This document shows, one piece after another, positions 23,101-33,061 of a stretch of 36,724 nt of DNA. Position numbers and translations under genes: made by a program. Source of the stretch: Bacteroidales bacterium (lineage in GTDB: Bacteria; Bacteroidota; Bacteroidia; Bacteroidales; M50B96); the NCBI GenBank assembly GCA_021740905.1, contig JAIOYV010000068.1:1-36724 (forward strand), in the 5' to 3' direction. The first letter of the stretch is position 1. Each line of letters opens with the position of its first letter. The notes beneath the pieces were generated by a model. It was given only the letters and a program-made list of their open reading frames with translations, did not search any database and had not been told where the DNA came from.

Positions 23101-24567
23101 TCAAATCTGTTCAGGGGCTTCGTACACTTCGATATTCGAAATTACCGGACAGGCCTTTGCATCCAGAATATTCAGCCTGAGTCGTTGACTTTCCACCATA
23201 GGAAAACGCAAAATCCTTTTGTAACCTATTGTGGTCCCTTCAGAAATGACTTCCCATCTATCCTTAATATAAACTTCAATCTGAAATGATTTAACTCGTT
23301 GTCCCAATGGAATGTATTCCTGCACCAAAAAGAGGTTGAATTTTTCCGGTTTTCCAAAATCGATGGTAAGTGACGACTGAATCACTCCATCATCGGTAGC
23401 CCAGTAGCTATTTTTATCGTTGTCAAGGGTGTTTGAAGGATAATATTTTTTATGGTTTCCACGAAAATTGGATGCCTCTGTTTTTGCATTTTTTGCAAGG
23501 TTGTTTGCAAAGGTCCGATCGAGCATTGCTTTTAGATTCATCAGGGCAGCGGAATCGTTTTCATGGATAAGCCCACGTTTGTCAATGGGAATATTCAATA
23601 AGAGGTTTGAATTTCTTCCTACCGAAGCAAAATAGATGTCGAGTAAAGTTCCCAGCGATTTTACCTCATTGTCCTGCGATTCGTGATAAAACCAACCGGG
23701 TCGGATGGACACATCTGTTTCGCCAGGAATCCAATGGGTGCCGTTTTCATCTCCTTCGTTCAGCATTTTTCGTTTGTCACCTGCACCTCCAATGGTAATG
23801 CTATCCTGATTAAGAAGACACCAGTTGGTTTTGCCGGCATAGCCCTGTTCGTTGCCAATCCATCTTGTTCCCGGTCCTTTGTCGCTAAAGATGATGGCAT
23901 TGGGTTGTAATTCCAGGACAAGCTTTTGGGTATTTTCCCAGTCGTAATACGTTTTTTTATCGATGATCCGGTTTTCGTTTACCCCGCCATAGTATCCATC
24001 TCCCCCATTGGCTCCATCGAACCAGACTTCAAAAATTTCTCCATAGTTGGTCAGAATATCCTTCAATTGATTCCGATAATAGTCCAGGTATTCGGGTTTG
24101 CCGTAATCAGCATGGTTGCGGTCCCAGGGCGACAGATAAAATCCAAGTTTTAGGCCATATTCATCGCAGGCATCCCGGAGTTCCCGCAGTAAATTTCCTT
24201 TCCCTTCGCGCCATGGTGAATTTTTCACAGAGTGTTCAGTACCTTCCGAAGGCCACAGGCAAAAGCCGTCGTGGTGTTTAGTGGTAAGGATGATGCCTTT
24301 CATTCCGGCGGCTTTGATAATCCGTGCCCACTGGCGGCAATCAAGCTCCGAAGGGTTAAACCACTCCGGTTTTTCATCTCCAAATCCCCACTCTTTATCG
24401 GTAAAGGTATTCATGCTGAAATGGATAAAGGCATAGGATTCCATCTCGTGCCAGGCAATTTGCTGTGGCGAAGGCAACGGACCAACAGGTTCGGGAGGGG
24501 CAGGAATTTGGTTATTACAACTTGCAAGAAATAGGTTAATCAGCAATAAAAATAATGTTGGCTTCAT
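23101..24567 (-). CDS. GH29 alpha-L-fucosidase (alpha-1,3/4 type) with C-terminal discoidin-like domain
   Basis: This is a lipoprotein fucosidase (lipobox FLASC, Cys17). The GH29 barrel spans about residues 35-350: SYAFIHFSMNTFTDKEWGFG (44-63), LTTKHHDGFCLWPS (94-107) and FEVWFDGANGGDGYYGG (179-195), with Asp184 the expected nucleophile. The SMNTFTDKEWG form and FDGANGG resemble the GH29-B group, which prefers branched alpha-1,3/1,4-fucosides. An F5/8 type C-like binding domain follows (about 365-488, with YPSNTLDNDKNSYWATDD and SLTIDFGKPEKFN). The gene lies 33 nt after fucK and ends the fucose operon. The subgroup is inferred by motif resemblance, not by a tree. Confidence 0.94.
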   Translation of the reverse strand: MKPTLFLLLINLFLASCNNQIPAPPEPVGPLPSPQQIAWHEMESYAFIHFSMNTFTDKEWGFGDEKPEWFNPSELDCRQWARIIKAAGMKGIILTTKHHDGFCLWPSEGTEHSVKNSPWREGKGNLLRELRDACDEYGLKLGFYLSPWDRNHADYGKPEYLDYYRNQLKDILTNYGEIFEVWFDGANGGDGYYGGVNENRIIDKKTYYDWENTQKLVLELQPNAIIFSDKGPGTRWIGNEQGYAGKTNWCLLNQDSITIGGAGDKRKMLNEGDENGTHWIPGETDVSIRPGWFYHESQDNEVKSLGTLLDIYFASVGRNSNLLLNIPIDKRGLIHENDSAALMNLKAMLDRTFANNLAKNAKTEASNFRGNHKKYYPSNTLDNDKNSYWATDDGVIQSSLTIDFGKPEKFNLFLVQEYIPLGQRVKSFQIEVYIKDRWEVISEGTTIGYKRILRFPMVESQRLRLNILDAKACPVISNIEVYEAPEQI

Positions 24568-24600
24568 ATATTCAGATTTTAATTGTTCTCATTGAATTGG

Positions 24601-25992
24601 CTAGTCAGGATGAATTATTTCTGATTTATAATCAATATTTTGTCGGGCTTCTTCAGGTGATTGATAAATTCCGGCACCGGAAAAAGCAAACACGGCCGCA
24701 CCCAAAACGGTGGTTTCCTTTTGGTCGATAAGTTTTACCGGAATACCTAAATGGCTTGCGCGAAGCTGATTCCATAATCTGTTCTTTGAACCACCACCCA
24801 CTACAATAAGCGACTCGGCTTTAAATCCACAGGCTTGTTCCAGAATATCCAGGCTTTGTTTGGTTTTATGTGACAGGGCCAACAATGCAGCCCGATAGAT
24901 ATCTTCCCGTTTGGTATTTATACCCAAACCCGACAGTACCCCATTTTCATTCAAAAAGTCTATGCCAAGATTCAACTTGCCGGGTATCGCTTTTTCAGCT
25001 TCCGAAATCATTACATCATAAATATTTTCGTTTGCTGATTCAATGGTATAAAAAGTGGTTTTGATCCATTCTAAAATTCCCGATCCCAACCATTGCACCC
25101 CTGGATTATATAGATCCTGTATGGCATCAAGCTCAATGGTTACGCCTTGTGCTAAAAACTCTTTTTTTGTTTGAATTTTTGATGTCCGGGCCATTAATAT
25201 TTCCCAAGTACCTGAACTTAGCACCACCTCATTTTCCTTTGCCCCCGACCCAAAAATGGCAAATTGGGTGTCATGCCCGGCTGCAATAACCGGGACATTC
25301 GGAGGGATTCCCGTTTCGTCGGATCCTTTTTGATGGAGCCTTCCGACCATTGTGCCAGGTTCAACCATTTCAGGAAATTTATTTTCAATGCCAATTGCTT
25401 TGAGGATTTCCTCTGAAAAATTCCTGGTTTTGATATCCGTCAGCATGGAAGTTCCTGCCATAGTGGTATCGGTGATGAATTCGCCTGTGAGTTTGTGAAT
25501 GAGAAGTGAAGGCATGAACACAAAATAATCCATCCGATCCAGGATTTCGGGTTTGTTTTCTTTGAACCAGATGAACTTATTGATGGTATTAAAACTGAAC
25601 GCATTGACACCGCTTATCTCATACAACCTTTCCAAAGAAATATGCTTTTCAATATTTTCCATGAAAGGGACTGTGCGCTGACAAGCCCATGAAATGACAG
25701 GATAAAGCAATTCGCCCGTTTTTTTCATTGGAGCTCCATCTACCCCAAATGCGGTTATTGTAATGCCAACAATATCCTTTTTATTGATTTGGCTTAGAAC
25801 TTCTTTTGTTGCAATGATGAGCTTTCCCCAGATTTCATACACATCCCAAATTAACCCAACTTTAAAAAATGGATCGGGTTGCGTAATGTTGGGCACTGAT
25901 TTCTGAGCCAGGATTTCACCTTTTTCATTGATGGCCACCGAACGAACATTGGTTGCGCCACAATCGAGGACGATGATTATCTTATTCTTCAT
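24601..25992 (-). CDS. fucK: L-fuculokinase (FGGY family)
   Basis: FucK phosphorylates L-fuculose to L-fuculose-1-phosphate with ATP in the cytoplasm. FGGY kinase landmarks are IVLDCGATNVRSVAIN (residues about 6-21), the substrate-side GHDTQFAIFGSGAKENEV, LSSGTWEILMART, and the C-terminal ATP-site SLIVVGGGSKNRLWNQL followed by KETTVLGAAVFAFSGAG. At 463 residues it is close to E. coli FucK. Rhamnulokinase is the nearest alternative, but its place 46 nt after fucI, together with FucU and FucP, favours fuculose. There is no sign of damage. Confidence 0.93.
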   Translation of the reverse strand: MKNKIIIVLDCGATNVRSVAINEKGEILAQKSVPNITQPDPFFKVGLIWDVYEIWGKLIIATKEVLSQINKKDIVGITITAFGVDGAPMKKTGELLYPVISWACQRTVPFMENIEKHISLERLYEISGVNAFSFNTINKFIWFKENKPEILDRMDYFVFMPSLLIHKLTGEFITDTTMAGTSMLTDIKTRNFSEEILKAIGIENKFPEMVEPGTMVGRLHQKGSDETGIPPNVPVIAAGHDTQFAIFGSGAKENEVVLSSGTWEILMARTSKIQTKKEFLAQGVTIELDAIQDLYNPGVQWLGSGILEWIKTTFYTIESANENIYDVMISEAEKAIPGKLNLGIDFLNENGVLSGLGINTKREDIYRAALLALSHKTKQSLDILEQACGFKAESLIVVGGGSKNRLWNQLRASHLGIPVKLIDQKETTVLGAAVFAFSGAGIYQSPEEARQNIDYKSEIIHPD

Positions 25993-26038
25993 GGCAGAGA
26001 AAATTCAAATCTGGTTTGTCTTTATTAATTCATTATAA

Positions 26039-27796
26039 CTACTTATACAAAGGTCCATAATTTTCACATGCCCTATAATCTGCCCCTTCTTTTTCCATCC
26101 CATGCAACGACCATGCACTTGGCCTGTAAATCTTTTCCTTATCAATATTGTGCATATTTACCGGAATCCGAAGCATCGCTGCAAGGGTGATTAAATCGGC
26201 ACCAATATGACCATAGCTTGAAGCGCAGTGGTTGGCTCCCCAGTTGGCCATTACCGAATATACATCTTTGAATGCACCATCACCCGTCAAACGCGGGGCA
26301 AACCATGTGGTTGGCCAAGATGGATTGGTTCGGTCTGTCAACATTTTGTTTACATCCTCAGGTATCTCTACTGAATATCCTTCAGCAATTTGAAGTATCG
26401 GACCGATGCCTTTTACCAGATTGATCCTGGAAACTGTAATGGGCATGCCTCCTTTGGTAAGAAATTCGGACGAGAATCCCCCACCCCTGAAATATTCACT
26501 AACTGCCGGACACCACGAAGTGGCTTTCAGGCATTGATCTACCTCATCATCCGAAATTTTCCAGTATGGTTTAACTGCAGGTTTCCCATCAATTTGCTGT
26601 TGTCCTGAAAAATCGAGAGCCGATGCACCTGAGTTGATTAAGTGGATCAATCCATTAGCTGCCAGTCCTTCCAATTTTTTTCCAGATACTCTTTCAATTG
26701 CCTCAGGGCTCCAATAAGTTCTAATGTCGGAGAACATCTGAGCCGTGTTGGTCAATAAATATCCGAAAAGCATGACTACGCCATTGAGGGAATCGTTTTC
26801 AGTAGCCACCAAATAGGGTGATCGTTTTCCATTCCAATCAAATGAAGAACAAAGTATAGCTTCCAAAAAATCACCATTAGGTTGATAGTCGGTCCACTGT
26901 CTTTGACCCTGGAATCCTGCAAGGATGGCATTATGCCCAAGGCCTTCTTCGCGATAGCCCATCTTAACCAGGTTAGGATTTCCAACCATCAAGTCGCGGG
27001 CTATCATGGCCATTTTTACCACCTTATCCCATTCGGCATCTTTTTGCTCACGGGTCTTTGGCGTTGTATTGTAGTCTTTTCCTTCCTTGCAATTCTCTTT
27101 TACCCAGGCCAGGGCTTTTTTAAACTCGTCATTATCGTAAATTCCCTGATCCATTCGGCGCAGAAATTCGGTCATGTCAATATATTCATTTCTCATGCCT
27201 AAGTATTCCTGAAAGAAATCTTCATTTACAATGGATCCGGCAATTCCCATGGAAACAACTCCCATCGACAGATATGATTTTCCTTTCATCATGGCAACGG
27301 CAAGGCCTCCTTTCATAAACCGGAGTAACTTTTCCTGAACATCTTCGGGAATTGAGGTATCTCCTGCATCCTGAACGTCCTTTCCATATATACCAAAAGC
27401 GGGGATTCCTTTCTGGTTATGACCAGCAAGAGCTGCAGCCAGATAAACCGCCCCAGGTCGTTCGGTCCCGTTAAATCCCCAAATTGCTTTTGGGATGGAC
27501 GGGTTCATGTCGATGGTTTCGCTTCCGTAGCACCAACAGGGTGTAACTGTAAGGGAGACACCTACACCGGCTTTCTCAAACTTATCGGCACAGGCCGCTG
27601 CCTCAGCAACGCCGCCAATGCAGGAATCGGAAATAATACATTCCACAAAACTGCCATTGGGGTATTTTAAATTTTCACTGATAAATTTGGCTGCCGATTT
27701 TGCCATGTTCATTACCTGGTCTTCGAGCGATTCGCGAACACCACCTTCTCTACCATCGATAGTGGGACGTATTCCTATTTTTGGGTAGTTATTCAT
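26039..27796 (-). CDS. fucI: L-fucose isomerase
   Basis: FucI converts L-fucose to L-fuculose (and D-arabinose to D-ribulose) with Mn2+. The protein is 585 residues, near the usual 590, with the family start [20 protein letters not shown]. Expected metal and catalytic residues are in place: Glu333 in ATENDSLNG, Asp357 in [13 protein letters not shown] and His523 in [11 protein letters not shown]. Relative to E. coli Glu337, Asp361 and His528 the offset is a steady 4-5 residues. It is cytoplasmic, without a leader. The gap to the nucleotidyltransferase-kinase gene upstream is 43 nt and to fucK downstream 46 nt, so it sits in the middle of the fucose operon. Confidence 0.97.
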   Translation of the reverse strand: MNNYPKIGIRPTIDGREGGVRESLEDQVMNMAKSAAKFISENLKYPNGSFVECIISDSCIGGVAEAAACADKFEKAGVGVSLTVTPCWCYGSETIDMNPSIPKAIWGFNGTERPGAVYLAAALAGHNQKGIPAFGIYGKDVQDAGDTSIPEDVQEKLLRFMKGGLAVAMMKGKSYLSMGVVSMGIAGSIVNEDFFQEYLGMRNEYIDMTEFLRRMDQGIYDNDEFKKALAWVKENCKEGKDYNTTPKTREQKDAEWDKVVKMAMIARDLMVGNPNLVKMGYREEGLGHNAILAGFQGQRQWTDYQPNGDFLEAILCSSFDWNGKRSPYLVATENDSLNGVVMLFGYLLTNTAQMFSDIRTYWSPEAIERVSGKKLEGLAANGLIHLINSGASALDFSGQQQIDGKPAVKPYWKISDDEVDQCLKATSWCPAVSEYFRGGGFSSEFLTKGGMPITVSRINLVKGIGPILQIAEGYSVEIPEDVNKMLTDRTNPSWPTTWFAPRLTGDGAFKDVYSVMANWGANHCASSYGHIGADLITLAAMLRIPVNMHNIDKEKIYRPSAWSLHGMEKEGADYRACENYGPLYK

Positions 27797-27839
27797 ATTT
27801 AAATTATTTATAGTTTTATGGTTCGTTAAATCAATTGCA

Positions 27840-29009
27840 TCAAAGACTCAATTCCTTCCGTCTTATTTTAATCCGCATGGCACCATGTATGGGTTTATCT
27901 GAAACCAAAATCAAGTACCCGCCACCTCCGGCACCGGCAAGCTTCCATGCTTTTGCCTGATCTTTATATTTTTCAATTGCTTCCTCTATTTCAGGATTTA
28001 ACATCGCCGGGAACATGCGGGTTTGGGCATGGAAAGAATCGAGAAATGCCGCAGAGAAACGATCCAGGTCTTTCTCCCTTAAAGCTTGCCAACAATTCTC
28101 GGCGGCATCGGCCAAAAGCTTCACATTTTCAGGATTTATGCGTGTGTCCTTCAATAAATCAAGCCCATTAGGGCGAGGCCATAGAAGCACCAGAAAGAGG
28201 TGGTCTTCGAGCCAATTAAGGATATCCGGGTCGTGTAGTGATTCAATTTTGGATGGCCAGTAATCTCCACTGTAATAATGTCGGTTTATGCCGGGCATGG
28301 CAATCCCTATGGCATCCTGTGCTCCCGAAATCATTTCAGCTCCAGGTTCGTTCTCAAACTTGAAAAGTATTTCGGCAATTTCTCGAGGTTTTCGTAAAGG
28401 CAGGTGTACAGGCCATATCTTTTTCGCAGCATTTCGGGTAGAGGTAGACATGCCACACCTTTCCATATATTCGATGATCGGTTCGAGGGACAAAGTAATG
28501 GCCCAACCCGGGTAATATTTAGATACAAAAGGCTGGTCGATCCAGGTTCCTGCCAGGTCGATGCGATAGGGCAGGTTGCAAATATTCGAGATCCTAATAT
28601 CAGTAGTAGAACGAGGGGGTAAATCACCCTCAGGGATTCGCTCCAATACCTTTAATTCGATGCCCTGATTATTGCAGAGCTGTTGTTTTGTGGGCGAAAA
28701 TCCATCTTCATTAACCACAAAATAATCCGGTTGCAATTTTTCAATTTCCTTCTTGAAATCGATAAGACCGGTTCCCGAATTTATAAAGGCATCTTTTACA
28801 TATCGGATTGATTTTACCATGTATAGCCGTTCTTCTTCGCTGTTTATGGTTTGCCTTCCTTTCAATTCGGCAATTGTGCTATCCGATCCTAATCCCACGT
28901 ACACATCACCATATTTTGCGGCTTCCTTGAAAAAGGCAACATGGCCGGAATGAAGCATGTCGAAGCAACCTGATACAAAAACCTTTTTTGAGTTATTTGT
29001 TGAACTCAT
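27840..29009 (-). CDS. Nucleotidyltransferase-GHMP sugar kinase fusion
   Basis: The 389-residue cytoplasmic fusion has an N-terminal cytidylyltransferase-like domain (about 8-137) with the nucleotide-binding [12 protein letters not shown] (HxGH at 20-23), FVVNEDG and the C-terminal motif RSTTDIR (133-139). The second half is a compact GHMP kinase: [17 protein letters not shown] (145-161), [11 protein letters not shown] (185-195) as the ATP-binding loop, [14 protein letters not shown] (227-240) and [16 protein letters not shown] (356-371). The two could make a sugar-1-phosphate and transfer a nucleotide to it. Heptose kinase/adenylyltransferase HldE is an analogy but uses a different kinase fold. 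Its place between fucU and fucI suggests L-fucose or a related sugar as substrate. No member with proven function is known to me; activity is inferred. Confidence 0.85.
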   Translation of the reverse strand: MSSTNNSKKVFVSGCFDMLHSGHVAFFKEAAKYGDVYVGLGSDSTIAELKGRQTINSEEERLYMVKSIRYVKDAFINSGTGLIDFKKEIEKLQPDYFVVNEDGFSPTKQQLCNNQGIELKVLERIPEGDLPPRSTTDIRISNICNLPYRIDLAGTWIDQPFVSKYYPGWAITLSLEPIIEYMERCGMSTSTRNAAKKIWPVHLPLRKPREIAEILFKFENEPGAEMISGAQDAIGIAMPGINRHYYSGDYWPSKIESLHDPDILNWLEDHLFLVLLWPRPNGLDLLKDTRINPENVKLLADAAENCWQALREKDLDRFSAAFLDSFHAQTRMFPAMLNPEIEEAIEKYKDQAKAWKLAGAGGGGYLILVSDKPIHGAMRIKIRRKELSL

Positions 29010-29025
29010 ATTCTTTCATCATTTA

Positions 29026-29460
29026 TTATGTAATTGGAGTCACACCCTTTTTTAATATTATATTTCCGTATTTGGCTGTTTCGCCGGTCATCACAACGGC
29101 AAAGGCCTTTTCTGTTCGTTGGTAGAAATCGTATCGATCAATCCGTAATATTGAGGCTTTATCAGGATTCGTTTTATGAATTGAATCCAGGTATGATTTC
29201 TCAACTTGAGGATCAAGCTTGTCTCCTTCAACTGCAGCCATCATAACTAAAGCATGATCGACATAAGCATCCAATTCGAAAAGGGGAAGGATGGCTGCCA
29301 ATAAATCAGCTATTTTTAATCCATCGGCACGGATTACCCGGCTGTTGTAGGTTTCGCCAGGGAAGTGGGCATCGGCAAGAACTATCTCATCGCCATGTCC
29401 CATGCGGGCTAATATTGCAAGAAGTTCGGGGCTGATTATGGGAGATATTCCTTTTAGCAT
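29026..29460 (-). CDS. fucU: L-fucose mutarotase (RbsD/FucU family)
   Basis: FucU interconverts alpha and beta anomers of L-fucose, feeding FucI the anomer it uses. The family start [33 protein letters not shown] is nearly textbook (quoted here only as positions 2-34: key residues are His22 in GHGD and Asp30, Ala31, His32 in ADAHFP). The C-terminus has [20 protein letters not shown] and [13 protein letters not shown]. At 144 residues it is typical of FucU. It lies 28 nt after fucP and 16 nt before the fusion gene. Confidence 0.95.
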   Translation of the reverse strand: MLKGISPIISPELLAILARMGHGDEIVLADAHFPGETYNSRVIRADGLKIADLLAAILPLFELDAYVDHALVMMAAVEGDKLDPQVEKSYLDSIHKTNPDKASILRIDRYDFYQRTEKAFAVVMTGETAKYGNIILKKGVTPIT

Positions 29461-29488
29461 GGTTTTATTGATTTGGTTTGACTTTGGA

Positions 29489-30790
29489 TTAACCTACATG
29501 TACTTTTACTGTTCTATAACCATAAATACCTATTACAACAAAACTTATGAATGGGAGGATGAAAGAGAAATTCACAGCTGGTAACCCTGCAACAGTGCCC
29601 AAATCAATTATTGCACCTTGAAGGGGTGGCATTAATGCACCTCCTACAATAGCCATTACCAGTCCGGCTGCACCAAGTGTTGCATCATCGCCAAGACCTT
29701 CCAAAGCAATCCCATAAATGGTTGGGAACATTAATGACATAAAGGCTGAAGTGGCTATCAGGCAGTATAATCCACCCATGCCCTGAATAAAAATCACTCC
29801 AAGCATAGTTGCCATTCCTCCAATTGCAAAGGCGGTCAACAAAACCCTAGAATTCAGATATTTCATAAGCGCTGTGCTAATAAAGCGGCTGGATAGGAAA
29901 ATCCCCATTGCCACTATGTTATAGTTTTGTGCTGTAGCTTTTGAGATTCCCAGGTTCTCAGCATAGTGAATAATGAAAGTCCAACACATAATTTGTGCGG
30001 CCACATAAAATACTTGTGCCATGACACCTTCGCGGTATTTGGGATTCTTGATAAGTCGGCCAAATATATCTTTCACCCTTATGGTATGGTCAGCTTCTTT
30101 CCGAACGGGCATTTTAAAAACAGCGATGAGGATCAGCATTAGAATAACCACAAAACCAAGAATGACGTAAGGGTCGCGGATTATGGCGAGGTCGTGGGTC
30201 CTTATCCCGGCTTTTTCGACTGTGCTAAGGGTCTCAAAAATCAAATTGCCCGAAGCGTCCCGTTTGTCGGATTCCAAAGAGGAAAGGATGAAATTTGAGG
30301 CGACAAACATTCCAAGCAACGAACCCATTGGATTGAATGATTGCGCCAGGTTCAATCTTCTGGTAGCGGTTTTTTCGTCTCCCATCGAAAGGATGTAGGG
30401 ATTTGCAGTTGTTTCTAAAAAAGCCAACCCAAAAGTCAAAATATAGAGTGAGCCCAGGAAGAACCCAAACATCTCAAATTTTGCAGCCGGATAAAACAAC
30501 AATGCCCCGATAGCATATAAAGCCAAACCAAGCAATATCCCTTTTTTATAGCTGAACCGCTTAACGAACAATGCTGCGGGGATTGCCATGGTTGCATATC
30601 CGCCATAAAATGCAAACTGGATCAGGGCAGCTTTTGCATTGGAAATTTCCATTACCGTTTTGAATGCTGCCACCAATGGATTAGTGATGTCGTTGGCAAA
30701 ACCCCATAGAGCAAATAGGCTGGTTATTAGAATAAATGGCACAAGCAAGGACTTTGCTATTACTGGCACCCTTTTTTCGTTTGTCTTCAT
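29489..30790 (-). CDS. fucP: L-fucose:H+ symporter (MFS, FucP family)
   Basis: This is a twelve-helix major facilitator protein of the FHS (fucose-galactose-glucose) group that imports L-fucose with protons across the inner membrane. Family landmarks are [19 protein letters not shown] in helix 1, [35 protein letters not shown] and the [13 protein letters not shown] signature in helix 5, where FucP proteins have the same TxANPY pattern. It is 433 residues, as expected. It sits between the aldolase and fucU genes (32- and 28-nt gaps). Other sugars such as L-galactose cannot be excluded, but the neighbouring FucU/FucI/FucK make fucose by far the best guess. Confidence 0.94.
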   Translation of the reverse strand: MKTNEKRVPVIAKSLLVPFILITSLFALWGFANDITNPLVAAFKTVMEISNAKAALIQFAFYGGYATMAIPAALFVKRFSYKKGILLGLALYAIGALLFYPAAKFEMFGFFLGSLYILTFGLAFLETTANPYILSMGDEKTATRRLNLAQSFNPMGSLLGMFVASNFILSSLESDKRDASGNLIFETLSTVEKAGIRTHDLAIIRDPYVILGFVVILMLILIAVFKMPVRKEADHTIRVKDIFGRLIKNPKYREGVMAQVFYVAAQIMCWTFIIHYAENLGISKATAQNYNIVAMGIFLSSRFISTALMKYLNSRVLLTAFAIGGMATMLGVIFIQGMGGLYCLIATSAFMSLMFPTIYGIALEGLGDDATLGAAGLVMAIVGGALMPPLQGAIIDLGTVAGLPAVNFSFILPFISFVVIGIYGYRTVKVHVG

Positions 30791-30822
30791 TCAAATAGTT
30801 TTTTGTCGATTAATGTCCAAGC

Positions 30823-31644
30823 TTAAAATCCACTTGCAAACTTTGCTTTAAGCTCCTGCAACTGAGACTCACTCAATCCTTCCGGTTCGAAACCGGCCTG
30901 CATACATGTAAACCAAATCTTGGCCGACTTGCTCACAATATCAATGCTGTCGAAAGTATCGAAAACACTTTCGCCTATGGCAAACACACCGTGTTTTTCC
31001 CATAATACCACATCGTGATTTTGGAATTCTATTAAAGTTAAATTCGCAATCTCCACCGAGCCAGGCATCACATACGGCACAAAGCCCACTCCCCTTGGAA
31101 TAAAAACCATTGCCTCGGGATGCATGCCCCATATTATATTATTGACCCGATTTTTTGATTTCATATCAGGCGAATGGGTAAGGGCAACCAGTTCGTTGAC
31201 ATGGGTGTGGATAATTACTTTTTCACTGCCCCCTCTTTCAGCAATTTGCTGATGAATGGCAAGATGGGTTGGTAATTCTGATGTTGGTCGCAAATCGGGC
31301 TCATCGAGTTTGTGCCTCGAAATAATATGGTACGACTTTGCATCCTTTGTAATTTTAAGGATGATCGCGTTTTTTTGAGGTGCACGTGCCAGGTCACGCA
31401 TCCTTTTACCAGTGCCGGTTACAAAGAAATATTTATTGGCCAGTTGAGGGTAGGTTTCGGGCAGTTCAAAAACAGGGTATTTGTTAACATCATCGAGTTC
31501 GCCATCAATTAATTGATCTATGTTTACCGAAATATTCCCGGCATTGCGTTCGGCCCAACCTTTTTGCCATAAATATCCGGCCACTTCAGCAACTTGAATA
31601 ATTGTCTTTTTGAGGCCTCTGTTTTGATTTATCTTATTCTTCAT
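30823..31644 (-). CDS. rhaD: Class II aldolase, rhamnulose/fuculose-1-phosphate aldolase (RhaD type)
   Basis: This is a zinc aldolase that splits a 6-deoxy-ketohexose-1-phosphate into dihydroxyacetone phosphate and lactaldehyde. At 273 residues from the ATG at 31644 it matches RhaD (274 in E. coli), not the shorter FucA (about 215). Visible landmarks are NAGNISV (34-40), FFVTGTGKRMRDL (73-85), TSELPTH (121-127, Glu123), the zinc pair in IIHTHVNEL (His146, His148) and WEKHGVFAIG (His218). An in-frame TTG at 31647 is a less likely start. Its place among fucI, fucK, fucU and fucP predicts L-fuculose-1-phosphate as substrate, so a RhaD-type enzyme may fill the FucA role. The symbol names the sequence type, not proven specificity. 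Confidence 0.9.
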   Translation of the reverse strand: MKNKINQNRGLKKTIIQVAEVAGYLWQKGWAERNAGNISVNIDQLIDGELDDVNKYPVFELPETYPQLANKYFFVTGTGKRMRDLARAPQKNAIILKITKDAKSYHIISRHKLDEPDLRPTSELPTHLAIHQQIAERGGSEKVIIHTHVNELVALTHSPDMKSKNRVNNIIWGMHPEAMVFIPRGVGFVPYVMPGSVEIANLTLIEFQNHDVVLWEKHGVFAIGESVFDTFDSIDIVSKSAKIWFTCMQAGFEPEGLSESQLQELKAKFASGF

Positions 31645-31670
31645 CAATAGATTATTAATATATAAAAAAC

Positions 31671-33041
31671 CTAATTCAAAATCAACTCAATCACCGGAAC
31701 CTCCACATTTGGCTTTACCATAGGCAAAATTAAAATTACATCTTCTTCGGCGAGGGTTTCCTGGTGTGTTACGTTGTGGCGTGGCTGGCCAAATTGGATC
31801 TCTGATCCATCGTGAAGGAACTGTGCATATTTCACTTTTCCTGCAAAACCTTTAAGGGTGAACCATTTCATCGGGTAATCCAGCAAATGAACATACAGCC
31901 TATTAGTTTCGGGATTGTATGTTAGCAAACAATTATCCGGTGTAATAAACTCCTCAGGGGCTTGTGTGCATCCATAAATCGAACGATCGTTAAATTTCAT
32001 CCATTCGCCCATTTCTTCCAGCTTTTCATTGGTGCGATAATCAAATGTTCCACGGGCAGTCGGGCCTACGTTCAATAAAAGGTTTCCACCTTTGCTCACC
32101 GATTCGATCAATAAAACGAGTAATTGCTTGGTGTCTTTCCAGGTCATTTCGTCGCGGTAGTAGCCCCACGAACCGGAAAAGGTCTGGCAGGTTTCCCAGG
32201 GTACTTTTTGCCCGTTCTTTTCGGGCCACTTGGAAACTTTGTATTGTTCGGGTGTTGTGAAATCCCAACCTCCTTCAACCTCCAGCAAATCCAATCGGTC
32301 GTTTACAATGATGCCCGGCTGTAGTTCTCGTACCATTTTCAGTAGGTTTTCCGAATCCCAGTCGGTTCTTCCTTTTCCATGCTTACCAGATGGAAATGAA
32401 TAATCGAGCCAGATAATATCGATTGTTCCATAATTGGTCAACAATTCTCGAACCTGATCTTTAATATACTTACGGTAGACATCCATGTCTTTTCCCTGGT
32501 TCTGCTTATCGTACTCTTCATCAGAAGAAACACTTAGGGGATGGTTTCGGTCGATGGTATAATCGGGGTGGTGCCAGTCGAGTAAGGAATAGTAAAACCC
32601 AATTTTTAAACCTTTTGCACGGAAGGCTTCCACCCATTCAGCGATTAGGTCTTTGCCGATGGGTGTGTTGGTGGCCTTGTAATCTGTGTATTTTGAATCA
32701 AAAAGACAAAAGCCTTCGTGGTGTTTGGTGGTGATGACGGCATATTTCATCCCGGCTTCTTTTGCTTTTTTGGCCCACTCGTGTGGGTTGTATAAATCAG
32801 GGTTGAAAATTTCAAAGTACTTTTCGTACTCTTCATTGTTCATCTTTTCGTATTTTTTCACCCATTCGTGTCGGGCTGGTGAAGCATACAAACCCCAATG
32901 GATAAACATCCCAAACCGGGCATCGGTCCACCATTCCAGGCGTTTTTCCTTTTGTTCGGGAGTTTCTTTTGGCAATTGTGAAAATCCGGAAAAGTTTAGG
33001 GAAATTAACAAGAGGACTGAAATTGTAATTTTCTTTCTCAT
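31671..33041 (-). CDS. GH29 alpha-L-fucosidase, full length
   Basis: This is an exported retaining alpha-L-fucosidase with signal peptide (residues 1-21, ending SGFSQ). The barrel carries DARFGMFIHWGLYAS (40-54), VITTKHHEGFCLFDSKYTDY (102-121) and IDIIWLDYSFPSGKHG (207-222), with Asp213 the expected nucleophile. WETCQTFSGSWGY and GNLLLNVGPTARG follow. A C-terminal beta-sandwich is present from about 370 to 456 (LTYNPETNRLYVHLLDYP). The pattern fits the GH29-A group of broad aryl- and alkyl-fucosidases. It is the first enzyme gene of the fucose operon, 20 nt after the regulator, so regulator and fucosidase should share one transcript. Confidence 0.95.
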   Translation of the reverse strand: MRKKITISVLLLISLNFSGFSQLPKETPEQKEKRLEWWTDARFGMFIHWGLYASPARHEWVKKYEKMNNEEYEKYFEIFNPDLYNPHEWAKKAKEAGMKYAVITTKHHEGFCLFDSKYTDYKATNTPIGKDLIAEWVEAFRAKGLKIGFYYSLLDWHHPDYTIDRNHPLSVSSDEEYDKQNQGKDMDVYRKYIKDQVRELLTNYGTIDIIWLDYSFPSGKHGKGRTDWDSENLLKMVRELQPGIIVNDRLDLLEVEGGWDFTTPEQYKVSKWPEKNGQKVPWETCQTFSGSWGYYRDEMTWKDTKQLLVLLIESVSKGGNLLLNVGPTARGTFDYRTNEKLEEMGEWMKFNDRSIYGCTQAPEEFITPDNCLLTYNPETNRLYVHLLDYPMKWFTLKGFAGKVKYAQFLHDGSEIQFGQPRHNVTHQETLAEEDVILILPMVKPNVEVPVIELILN

Positions 33042-33061
33042 TATGATCAGGTATTAATTCT

